Below are positions 1 through 9,228 of a stretch of 64,000 nucleotides of DNA, piece after piece (position 1 is the first letter of the stretch; each line of letters starts with the position of its first letter). Below the pieces are notes generated by a model, which did no database searches, was not told the origin of the DNA, and worked only from the letters and a program-made list of their open reading frames with translations. A program made the position numbers and the translations under genes. Source of the DNA: Cymbomonas tetramitiformis (Eukaryota > Chlorophyta > Pyramimonadophyceae > Pyramimonadales > Pyramimonadaceae). Where the stretch lies: positions 1 to 64,000 of the forward strand of contig LGRX02028972.1 in the NCBI GenBank assembly GCA_001247695.2, in the 5' to 3' direction.

Positions 1-170
1 CCGAGACGGCGCCGAGTTCCAAGCCATCCTCCAGCTGGTCCCCCCTCCCCCCCAGCATTCCCAGCCCCCTCATTCGCATCATCGAGGTGGTGACTCCCAC
101 ACCTGCCGCCCTGTAACCCTGCTCTCCTTATCCAGCTAGTCCCCTCGCCCTCTCCACAAGCCCCGCATTC

Positions 171-232
171 GGCCCCCTTCACGCATGCAGTGCGCCACAT
201 CGGCCCCCTTCACGCATGCAGTGCGCCACATC
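171..232. repeat. 31-bp tandem duplication
   Basis: A 31-bp unit beginning GGCCCCCTTCACGCATG occurs twice head to tail and a third copy starts and breaks off. No coding role is visible. Confidence 0.9.
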
Positions 233-1116
233 GGCCCCCGAGCCACACTGTGCCATACGTTTATTGATGTTGTCACTCAATGAGTACGAGCATCGCGATG
301 ACGCAAGTCTCGGCGGGGATGGGGGCTGTCATCCGTGGATGAAAATTGCAGATGAAGGTGACATGCAGCGCCCGCGCACACTGAGACTCCCTGCATCAGC
401 CCCTCGTGACCAGGCCGCATCTTGCGCGGCCGCGCGCCTGCCTGCAGCTCTGCCCGCGCAGCCGGCCTCGTCAAGCCCCGCCCGCCCTCGCCATGTCATG
501 CCCGCCTCGTATCTCCCGTGCAGTGTGGCTGTGGTCACTCTTGTTATTGACGGCTGGTGCATCTTCGTGCGCATTTAAACATATTTTAATCTCTCCCTCG
601 CTCTCTGTCTGCCTGCCCGTAGTCTGGTGTCGTCTAGGTTGCTTGTGCTGAATACATTGAAGCGCAACGTAGCCGTACGTCGGAACCCACGTTGGACCAA
701 CACCTGACCTGCCGAATCACATGGAAGGGCGCGAAGCATGCCCCAGAGATCGCGTGACATCTAACGCACGCCGTTGGATGATAAGGCTATCCGCGGGCAT
801 GACACATGCTAAGACTCGCCAGAGAGAAAAGGAACACCACCCCGGATGGCAGAAGGGGAAGGGAACCAAGGGTTCGGAACCTTGGATCATCGAGAGGGGG
901 GAACCTGGCTTTTCCCATTCCCCCAAATCAACCAAGGAGATGGGCGTGGCACATCATGCATAGTCCAATGAATCGAGGGCCGCGGAATGTGTCTTTCATT
1001 TTCCTCTGGATGGGATGGCGCTGAGGGGGGACGTTCGGGGAGGGATGCGGGGAAGCGAGCTCAACAGGAAACGGGGCGACTCCGATTCGGTACGTCCGCT
1101 CAGCCACTCGGGATAT
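233..1116. other. No supported gene
   Basis: GC-rich sequence with short open frames on both strands. None shows a recognisable domain, a convincing start or splice-linked partner. Nothing else was seen. Confidence 0.5.
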
Positions 1117-1456
1117 ACGTCAGCGCAAACAACCCCTCGCCGTCAGCCCCCTGCCACGTCAGCGAAACAACACCTTCCGCCGGCCAGCCTTCCTGCCACG
1201 TCAGCGCAAACAACCCCTTCCGCCGGCCAGCTCCCTTCTCCTCGTCACGTCAGCGCAACAACACCTTCGCCGGCTATCCTCTTCCCTACATGTCAGCGCA
1301 AACAACCCCTCTTCGCCGTCAGCCCTCTCCTGCCACGTCAGCGCAAACAACACCTCACCGGCCAGCCCTCTCCCTGCCACGTCAGCGCAAACAACCCCTT
1401 CCGCCGGCCAGCCCTCAGCGCAAACAACCCCTTCCGCCGGCCAGCCCTCTCCCCGC
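1117..1456. repeat. Minisatellite, about 40-bp unit, 8 copies
   Basis: Eight imperfect copies (35-48 bp) of a unit starting ACGTCAGCGCAAACAACCCC and ending in CCGGCCAGCC. Copies differ by small indels, so the open frames running across it are repeat translations rather than a protein under selection. Confidence 0.9.
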
Positions 1457-1608
1457 CTCGAGAGGAAACCTTACCATCGGGACCTATGCCCGTGCACCGC
1501 CAGGCACGGTCGTTGCTGGCCTTCACAGGGCGCAACCAATGGGGGCGCTCACCCATGATGCGCTCTACGCCGCAGAGCTCCGCATGTGTAGTGTATACCT
1601 TTACTTGA

Positions 1609-1991
1609 TGGGCACGCATGGGGTGCTACCTCACAAAGCTCCAAACGGTCCCACCCCTGCCCTTCCGAGAGTTCCTCCTTCCACCCTAAGCACCCAACCA
1701 CCAGATGACTGAAAAGCTAGTGAGGAGGCTAGTGACGCCGATGCGAATACAGTACCCTTACACGTCAGTAATGGTTCTACAACTATATTCACAACTCAAG
1801 ACGCATGGTTGTGGAGCGGGCCTTTGACCGCCTTAAGTGCTGTTGAACCATGTTCGCATCGGCGTCACTAGCCTCCTCACTAGCTTTTGAATCATCTGGT
1901 GGTTGGGTGTTTAGGGTGGAAGGAGGAACTTTCGGAAGGGCAGGGGTGGGACCGTTTGGAGCTTCGTGAGGTAGCACTCCATGCGTGCCCA
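1609..1991. mobile_element. 383-bp foldback element (long inverted repeats)
   Basis: Two arms of about 140 bp (1609-1750 and 1848-1991) are near-perfect reverse complements around a loop of about 100 bp. The outer ends read TGGGCACGCATG and CATGCGTGCCCA. There is no open frame for a transposase, so this is a non-autonomous foldback or MITE-like element, or an inverted duplication. No clear target duplication was seen. Confidence 0.8.
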
Positions 1992-2276
1992 CTCACAGGC
2001 CAGGTCATGTGCGCCAGCCTGCTCTTTAGCACTGATGACGCATAGGCGAAGTGCCACGGGGGTTCAGCTATACTCTCGCCTGCCAAACAGGGGTTGGCAT
2101 CGCATATGATTATTCGCCTATGACCTGTGGGTATGCCTCCACCGCTACCCAACGGATACCTCGCATGCGGCCTACGCTAAACCCACTCCGTACCTGTAGG
2201 CTAGGCAATAGCTGCTCCTATCCACCACCCCCACAGCTGGCTCTTTGCCCGGAAAGCAGGCGCCCTGCAACAGGTC

Positions 2277-2535
2277 CACTGCCCGGTGACCACAACTCTC
2301 ACAGCTGGCGCACTGCCCGGTGACCACAACTCTCACAGCTGGCGCACTGCCCGGTGACCACAACTCTCACAGCTGGCGCACTGCCCGGTGACCACAACTC
2401 TCACAGCTGGCGCACTGCCCGGTGACCACAACTCTCACAGCTGGCGCACTGCCCGGTGACCACAACTCTCACAGCTGGCGCACTGCCCGGTGACCACAAC
2501 TCTCGCACCTGGCGCACTGCCCGGTGACCACAATT
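2277..2535. repeat. 34-bp minisatellite, about 8 copies
   Basis: Near-identical 34-bp units (CACTGCCCGGTGACCACAAC, then a CTCTCACAGCTGGCG tail) repeat with an exact period. Their near identity indicates recent expansion. Confidence 0.93.
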
Positions 2536-3159
2536 TTGAGTGCTAGCTCGTCGCTCGCAAGGTGGTGGGCAGCCCTTTGGCGTGCGAGTGGGATGCTTCC
2601 CCGGAGTTCAGGATCAAAATATATTATCAACGCCGTTGTTGCCATTGCTGCTGTAATTACCACAGTGCCAATGCAGTCATCATCACTTCTGCCGCCCGCA
2701 CCACTTCCACAATAGCCACTGCCACTGCATCTCTGTACTTTCTGTCCTCTCTGCCCTCTCTGCCCTGTATCGCAGACTTTCAGGGAGCTGACTGATGTTC
2801 GCCACCGCCACTGCCGCTGCCACTGCCTGGTGTTTTTGCCTATGTTGCTGCCGGAGGGCACTACTGGAGTATACTTTTTCCAAATGCTTTCAAGACCAAT
2901 GGAGTTGGGGTGGGGGAGGCTGTGAAAATCCTGTCGAGATGCAGGAGACCCGTGCGCAGGGGGGTGCGATGTTGGCGACCGCAACTGTCCAACGTGTCCC
3001 GCAGGTTCGCTCCTCACCTCTATTGATTGGAGCACTTGCTTTCCAGCAGCTTACCGATGCCTCGTTGGGTTGGTCCACAGTGAATTTTGCTCGAAGTATC
3101 ACCTCTGGTTTTCAAAATCCAGCACATGCGTGTTGCAACACCACCACGAGGTTGCCCAT
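2536..3159. other. No supported gene
   Basis: Short alanine/threonine-type low-complexity frames only. No domain or splice-supported exon is seen. Confidence 0.5.
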
Positions 3160-3252
3160 GCACCAATGAGTGTGCAGGAGGCGTTGCTATGCACCAATGA
3201 GTGTGCAGGAGGCGTTGCTGTGCACCAATGAGTGTGCAGGAGGCATTGCTGT
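3160..3252. repeat. 31-bp minisatellite, 3 copies
   Basis: The unit GCACCAATGAGTGTGCAGGA plus an 11-base GGCGTTGCTAT-type tail repeats three times with single-base differences. Confidence 0.9.
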
Positions 3253-6200
3253 GCACGGATTGGCACCATCATATGCACTCACAACGTCTGCCACATTCCA
3301 AATTATGTGCAGGCAGTCACTGCTCTTGTGGCACGTGGCATCCAGTGCCGAATGCCGGCTTCTGCTACCACCGCACTGCCTACTCCGATGTCGGATGCTT
3401 CCACCGCTGCTTGCCACCAGGAAGGTAAGCCCGTCCACTGGGCGTGTGCCTGCGCCCTACACCTCCCGTAGAATATCCCATAGCAGTGCACATATCTTGG
3501 CAAGGCAACGGTTGATTGTCTGAATCGCCACATGTTTTTCACAACGAAGGATTTGTTGTTCGCATAGCCCGATCTCCGCAGGGTGGGATGCCTGAGGGTG
3601 CCTGATACCGCGGTAGAGCAGGGGGCATCATGCCCACATGCCAAGACTCGTACTGTAGGCTAAGACCCATACTGTAGGATGCGCAACATCGTGGCGCCGA
3701 CAGCATTAGCAGTTGTGGCAGATGAGGGGAGCTAACTAGTTTATTGGGAACTTTGTAATAGGTGTGTTGGTGAGCTTGAAGGAGAATGCCCTTCTGACTC
3801 TCGACAGTATGAGCAGCAATGTGCCCGGCATGAGAAGCGCGGATGATGCCCGCTTTGTCACATTAAGCAACGCTCCCGGCACCGAAAGCATTTCCAGAAC
3901 AAGGCAGAATTCCGTGCTAATGTGCATACCTGACCTATATTGCAAACTAGGTGAACACGCAGTAAACCGTATAGAAGTGGTGATGGAGATTCATGTTGGT
4001 CCATCCTGCGGGTTCATCAGGTCACCGGTGCCGTAAAATGTTCCCAGCAATCAGAGCCGTTATATTTGGAGTAGATTTTATAAAGCTCAGCGATATCGCG
4101 CGCTCTCGACAATAGAATGCCAACTTTTAAAACCATCTGTCGCCACCAGTTGAATTTAACATTGCAATCAGCATCCGTTGTCGAGGATTAATGTCAAACT
4201 ATCCCGAAATAATCGATACCCAAATATACATTCGATACCAAACCGCACGTAGTCATCGACCATATAAGCGCGGGTACGACCGGTACAATTACAGTAGACT
4301 CCGACCATATGCCACTCTATATGCAACACCTATTTAACGAGGTAGTATTAATTATGTTCATTAGGAGGTCAGCATAATGTCGCGAATCAGCCAGCAGGGC
4401 AGCCCGTCCGAGAGTCTCGGCGCAGCCCCCCTATCAGCTTCCATAGTCTGTGACAAGTCTGATGACTAGTTAGCACTATATCACAGTAGTCCGGGTTTTT
4501 AGGTTTCCGCCGTTTCCGACATAGCCGTTCCGATTTAACTGGGTATTCACGTATTAATGGTATTATTCACGGTATCCGAATACAACTCTTGTTTTTATTC
4601 TGACTCAGTGATGTACCGTTTGGCCATATCTCGCCACAAAATCGAATTAGTATGCACGAACAATAAGATATAATGGACTATGGGGACGAGATCGAGGACT
4701 TATGCCCCCCTTGCGTGTATCGTGCACATACCACGAATCATACAAATAAAATATTCATAACCAAAGTTCATTTCCGATGTATGCGTCGCGTGTCTGCGCC
4801 ATATCGCCGAGCGCTTTGTCGGGTTCCCGCTTCGAGATCAGCAACCTCCAGACTTCAGATTTCAGAAAGTCGTTTCAGTTTTGGGATTTTTGGTTTGCCC
4901 ACTCTTGGACGATTTGGGGGGGAGGTATAGGGAATAAACATTCTTTATTTTTCACCGGAAGAGTCAATCAATGAAATCTCAACTATCACATCCATGCAAA
5001 CTCCGCCAAACCTGAACCCAACTCCCAGCATCGGACCCGTCTAATCGGAGGGGAAAGACGCGCGATGTGCTTGCAACTCCGCCGCTTCACGTGGCAAAAC
5101 GAGTGTTAGTCCAAGAGGGAGTGAGCCGCTGACTTACAGACAAATTGAAGGTGCCGGAGCCTTCCAAGACCGGTCGGTACGTGCATAGCGATCATCTATT
5201 ATAGGGAGGGCTTTAACTTTTGCGAGTAATAACTTGGGACATTTGTAGTTTGGTAAAGAGGGATAGGCTTAACCGTTGTGCACCTACTAATATCACGTCT
5301 CCGATAGGAATATGCAATTTTTTTCTTTTTTCATCTATTATCAGAATATCGGTTGTCTTCGCGAATTAAAAAAAAAAAAAACGACTGATTAGCCACAAGA
5401 ACGTTTTTCCAGTCTTTTAATGTATTGTGATTTCAACGTCTAAAACCAATGATATACACAAGGCAGGTACGACCGACGGAGACCATGTGGGACCTCTTGC
5501 CCGGCCTAAGCTTGCACCTACAATGGTCCCGGGCTTCGTCCCTTGTACACTCACCCACCTCCCCCACCCCGGATTCTAAGACCGCGATTCCCCGTCCCTT
5601 GACCCAAGTGCGCGACTCAATACAGGTCCACCTCTCAACGTACTCATTTGTGCCCACCACCTCCCTGTCCAAGGGTGACGCCCTACACACTCCGTCTCAC
5701 CCCAAGCACGCCCCCTCTTGAATTAAACCTTCTAGCAATAAAAGCTTTTAGCATCCCACACACTGATGGTGCACACCTCGTCAAGTGACCATCCTAAGCT
5801 TATATTTCCCACTCGAACAGCTTGAGCCTCCAGCTTTCTCTCTTCACATGCAACCCGGCATTGCTGGTGTGGTACCCGCAAGGGCCTGGACGCCCCCATG
5901 GTGCTATTGATACTCCACTTGAGAGGCATTCTCATGCATTCCTCGAAAATTACGAAACTCTCAACGAGTGTATCAAAAGGCGTCACCTTCCCCTCTAGCT
6001 TTGCCTGGGTATTATGTTGAGCAACCGAGCACCAACGTGAACGTCAACTTGAAGGAAAGCCACAGTGTTCTGAGGTCCGATTTTGCGTTTGGCTGATATT
6101 ACTTATGGTGTGTGGGTTCCATGCTTCAAATGAAAGGAGTAACGGCAGTTAAGGTAATAGCTTGAGACAGACTCGTGAAGAGACTCGTGTGCTCTCACTA

Positions 6201-6814
6201 AGAGAAGCGTTGCCGACTTTATATGGACTAACAGTTAGTATTGATGCCACGTGTACGGGTTACCGAGGTAACGCATATGCCTTACTCAAAGGGGCCGAGC
6301 TTCATGCGACTTGCCAGGGCGTTCCTCCTTTTCAGTGAAATAGAATGCATACTATTTGTTGAACTAAAAGTCCTTGCAAAGTATCTCAAATTATGCAACC
6401 GGACACGGTGAAGTCTGAGCTTTACATAACTTTCACAAACGACAGTGTACAAACTATCCCTGCATGGGATGTAGACTGCGGGAATCGCCGTGCTAACAAG
6501 TGCCATGCTCACTGCGCAAGAAAGGGTCGGTCAGCAGTAGTGATTGGAAGTCATGCCAAACAGCATGGAAAGCCCGCCCGTACGTCTTCGCTCCCTGTGC
6601 CGCCAAATAGTAACTTGCTTGCGGGGCCGCACGTTCCATCCCCCGGACTTAGTCGATATCTCAGAGGCCTATCAGGTACGACAATCCATACGGAAGCATG
6701 GGTAGGCCAACCAGGCCCTGTTTGAACTGCTTTCGGACAGATATTCCACGGAACGGATGGTGTTAAAATAACACATTTTTTACTACGCCAGCGCCTACAC
6801 TGCAACCATGAACC
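3253..6814. other. AT-richer gap without a supported gene
   Basis: Base composition falls relative to the first 3 kb. Open frames are short (120 codons or fewer), unrelated to families I recognise, and overlap on both strands. A 14-base poly(A) run lies near 5370. Exons of a host gene could be hidden here, but none can be supported. Confidence 0.4.
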
Positions 6815-7132
6815 TGACGACAAGGTCGCAGCCTTGGTTCCCCCAGACACAGACGAACACCGGTCCTGATTTCACGAGAGGTGATACGTGGCTTCTTGTT
6901 ACACTTTGCAAGTTTAGCAGATTCGCCAGCGATCTTCTCGAACATGTCGTTAATTAATGAGTGCTTGATGCCCATGGCCTTGCTGGAGATACCAGTATCA
7001 GGGTGCATCTGGTTGAGTACATGTAGATCTTGTAGGACTCCATAGACTTATTCTTCTTCTTCTCAGCGCCTCTAGCATAGTCTTTGTAACACGGTAATCT
7101 CTGGCTGGAGTTTTCTCAGCCTTAGGTGCCAT
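6815..7132 (-). pseudogene. Histone H2B pseudogene
   Basis: Reading from 7132 down, an MAPKAEKTPA N-terminus (plant/algal H2B start) is followed in a second frame by [15 protein letters not shown]. In a third frame come [20 protein letters not shown] and [11 protein letters not shown], then the [16 protein letters not shown] helix of the H2B fold. The YKIYMY to LNQMHPD joint lacks about two codons and shifts frame. After VRLCL the segment matching ELAKHAVSE is missing, and the GTKA end is in another frame. At least three lesions make it non-functional as one protein; real H2B is a core nucleosome histone. The order of pieces is intact, so this is a decayed copy rather than a chance match. Splicing does not explain the joints. 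Confidence 0.85.
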
Positions 7133-7377
7133 TTTTGCTGCCGGTGAGTTCACTGGGCGAAAGAGGGGTCTGGTCTCTGGTGTTGTCGTGCCAACTGCCT
7201 TTTCGTTTTGATGATATGAAGGTTTCCACCGCACGATTGAATTTGATTTTGTTTATACCCATACGATAGAATAGTGTTACAGGTCAGCTATTTACTTTTA
7301 TCTAAATAAGATAAAGTGATTGCATAGAACATGTCAACGTGGACCAGTAGCCGAGTGCCACTGGTTTCAGCCTTGTA

Positions 7378-7464
7378 TGCGGGAGGTAGGGGGATCGATG
7401 CCCCCCTTCTCCAAATTCCATAAATGAGGGGAAGTAGCTCAGATGGTAGAGCGCCCGCTTAGCA
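7378..7464 (+). tRNA. Circularly permuted tRNA-Ala (AGC)
   Basis: The 3' half (7378-7413, tRNA positions 38-73) lies upstream of the 5' half (7428-7464, positions 1-37), with a 14-nt linker at 7414-7427. Re-joined, the halves give a complete 73-nt cloverleaf. The acceptor stem is GGGGAAG/CTTCTCC, including the G3:U70 wobble that identifies tRNA-Ala, with discriminator A73. The D arm is GCTC/GAGC with loop AGATGGTA. The anticodon stem is CCCGC/GCGGG with loop TTAGCAT (anticodon AGC), the variable loop is AGGTA, and the T arm is GGGGG/CCCCC with loop ATCGATG. Relative to a typical plant tRNA-Ala, acceptor pair 6-67 and one anticodon-stem pair differ with compensating changes across the two halves, so the halves belong to one molecule. 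The break is at 37/38, the canonical intron site. Permuted genes are known to mature through a circular intermediate cut by splicing endonuclease; that route is inferred here. The internal B box lies upstream of the A box. Confidence 0.88.
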
Positions 7465-7658
7465 AATCACACGCTTTCTTTTGATACCTGTCTCCTGTAA
7501 GTAAATACAGTTTTTGCATTTTACTCTCGACTCATCGTTTGCGGGGATGTCATCATGTTTTAAAGTCCTCGTTGCGGCGTCGAGATGAAGACTCCAACTC
7601 CGCGTCCCCCGTCATTTCGAATTTCCGGACTGAGGACTTTGTGACACTCTTGTTCCCA
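7465..7658. other. Trailer of the permuted tRNA and unassigned DNA
   Basis: The bases after the 5' half read AATCACACGC and a T-rich stretch (CTTTCTTTT) follows within about 15 nt, which could serve as a Pol III stop. Nothing else is recognised up to the foldback repeat. Confidence 0.4.
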
Positions 7659-7746
7659 GAGTTTCTCCGAGCGCGGCCGCTGCGCGGCCTGCGACACGCG
7701 AGCGAGGGTCGACGTTACAGTTGATCGAAGAGGCTCGGAGAAACTC
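7659..7746 (+). repeat. Small foldback element, copy 1
   Basis: Perfect 14-bp arms GAGTTTCTCCGAGC (7659-7672) and GCTCGGAGAAACTC (7733-7746) enclose a GC-rich core and a GACGTTACAGTTGATCG block. The same unit recurs inverted at 33543-33608, and a relative with different but matching arms lies at 60501-60590. The lead-in ACTCTTGTTCCC is also shared. Confidence 0.75.
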
Positions 7747-8065
7747 CTTATGGACTTATGGACCCAGAACGTTACAAACCCTAAGTCTAATTTAGTCCAT
7801 AATAAGCTCTGGGAAGAGTAGAGGACTTTGCATCTCGCATTTTCTGCGATGACAACCTGACGTTCACAGTTCAGCTCCTCGTATCAGGACTATTTTTCTC
7901 ACGCTCCTCAAAGGAGCGATGAGAAAAAGAGGCCCGAGATTCTTGTAGAAACGTCAGCCAGCATCAGCCACAGAGATCTCGTTCGATCGAGTTCGGTCGG
8001 GATTTTGCTTGAAAATGCGAGACGCAATTTTGCACCGAAAGTCCTCAAATTCTGGCCGCAAACGA

Positions 8066-8112
8066 GAATAATGATAATATAACATTTACGTTGAGAATAA
8101 TGACAAAGTCTT
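8066..8112 (-). mobile_element. LINE 3'-tail fragment
   Basis: Read on the minus strand: a GACTTTG box, then CAACGTAAATGTT, then AT-rich TTATTA-like repeats. This matches the 3' end of the methyltransferase LINE at 13829-13900 and is a severely 5'-truncated relative. Confidence 0.6.
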
Positions 8113-8267
8113 TTTTCCGACGCTAGTGGCCGACACGTCCTTCCTTAGCGGCCTAGCCGCTCCTGCTTCCATGCCATTTGGAATGCTTCTTGCTCTTGCA
8201 GACAGTCATGAATGAGGGGAACAGCCTCTCGTTGTAGATCGTTCCGCGGAAGGCGTTGCCTTACTCA

Positions 8268-8446
8268 ACATCGACGTAAATGTTTTATTATTACAGTATT
8301 ATTAGAATAATAATAATAATATAACATTTACGCTGAGAATAATGCCAAAGTCATTCAGTCAGTCCGCTGTAATCCTGCAAGCAGGCAACTGAAGAACAGA
8401 GGGAGCTGGAATCGTCCTCATAGCGCACCCCGAAGGGCTCAGTTAG
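8268..8446 (-). mobile_element. 5'-truncated LINE 3' ends, tail to tail
   Basis: On the minus strand, 8446-8298 carries CTGCTTGCAGG, GACTTTG and GCGTAAATGTT followed by (TTA)n, as in the 3' UTR at 13829-13915. Abutting it, 8268-8297 holds a short copy of the same tail in plus orientation (CGTAAATGTTTTATTATTA). Two insertions thus meet at their (TTA)n ends. The LTR at 8447 starts immediately afterwards. Confidence 0.65.
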
Positions 8447-8566
8447 TGTGAAGACAAACACACAGTGAAGCACTACAAGTCGGGTGCTACGCTCGCATAT
8501 GTCAACCGTGAAACTGTGAAGCTATACACAAGATAATACGATGTGTTATAGCTTCCGCCGAAAGAA
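8447..8566 (-). repeat. Left (3') LTR, first part
   Basis: Bases 8447-8566 match 19161-19280 of the right LTR with one difference (GAAGAC against GAAAAC). The remainder of this LTR is at 11835-11971, beyond the nested element. Confidence 0.9.
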
Positions 8567-8790
8567 TGCTGGACTTCGGGTTTAGGCTTAGTTATTATGG
8601 GCCTGACCCTGCATCCGTTTCGTGTCCGTGACATCCTAGCACTGTACTGTACAGTAGTACAGTACAGTAGTACAGTCATTGTTACTGTCTGGGTTTCCGA
8701 GAGCATAAAGCTCCGGCCAGACACTGTTTATGTGATTATCAGTTTCATGCTTAGCAAGCTTAGCCGGACAGCGTATCTGTCTTCCTCGCA
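8567..8790 (+). repeat. 5' LTR of the nested gag-only element
   Basis: TG...CA ends. It contains a strongly palindromic run of ACTGTAC/GTACAGT units near 8640-8677, also present in the 3' LTR near 11681-11717. Confidence 0.92.
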
Positions 8791-9228
8791 GGTTATAGGC
8801 CGCACCGGCTTTCCGGTGATTCTGATGATGGCACAGCGCCTTGCTGTTGCCATGTTCGGCTAAGTAGGACGTAGGAGGGGTTGAGCGCCCACTTGGGCGG
8901 TGGTGAATTGCGCTTGCGGTATGGCCTTTTGACTTGGCAGTGATGGCGGCACACATTGTGCTCGCCTTCGCTGCGCAGGAGATCAGTTCGTGACGGGTCA
9001 TTTTTATTTTACAGAAGCATCGTCGCAGCGAGGGTTATTCTGTTTCGTGCGCCGCTGGCTCCGGCGAGGTCGTTCCACACGTGACTGAGTTTTGGCCGCT
9101 CTCATGGATTCGCTTACGACCTGTGGATTTTGATCATTCAGCTGAGACTTCTACAAAGCATCTGGCCGCTGTAAGCGTTCTCTCACCATCCCCCTGTTCA
9201 GCTCAACCTTCTCCCCTGTCTCTCTATA

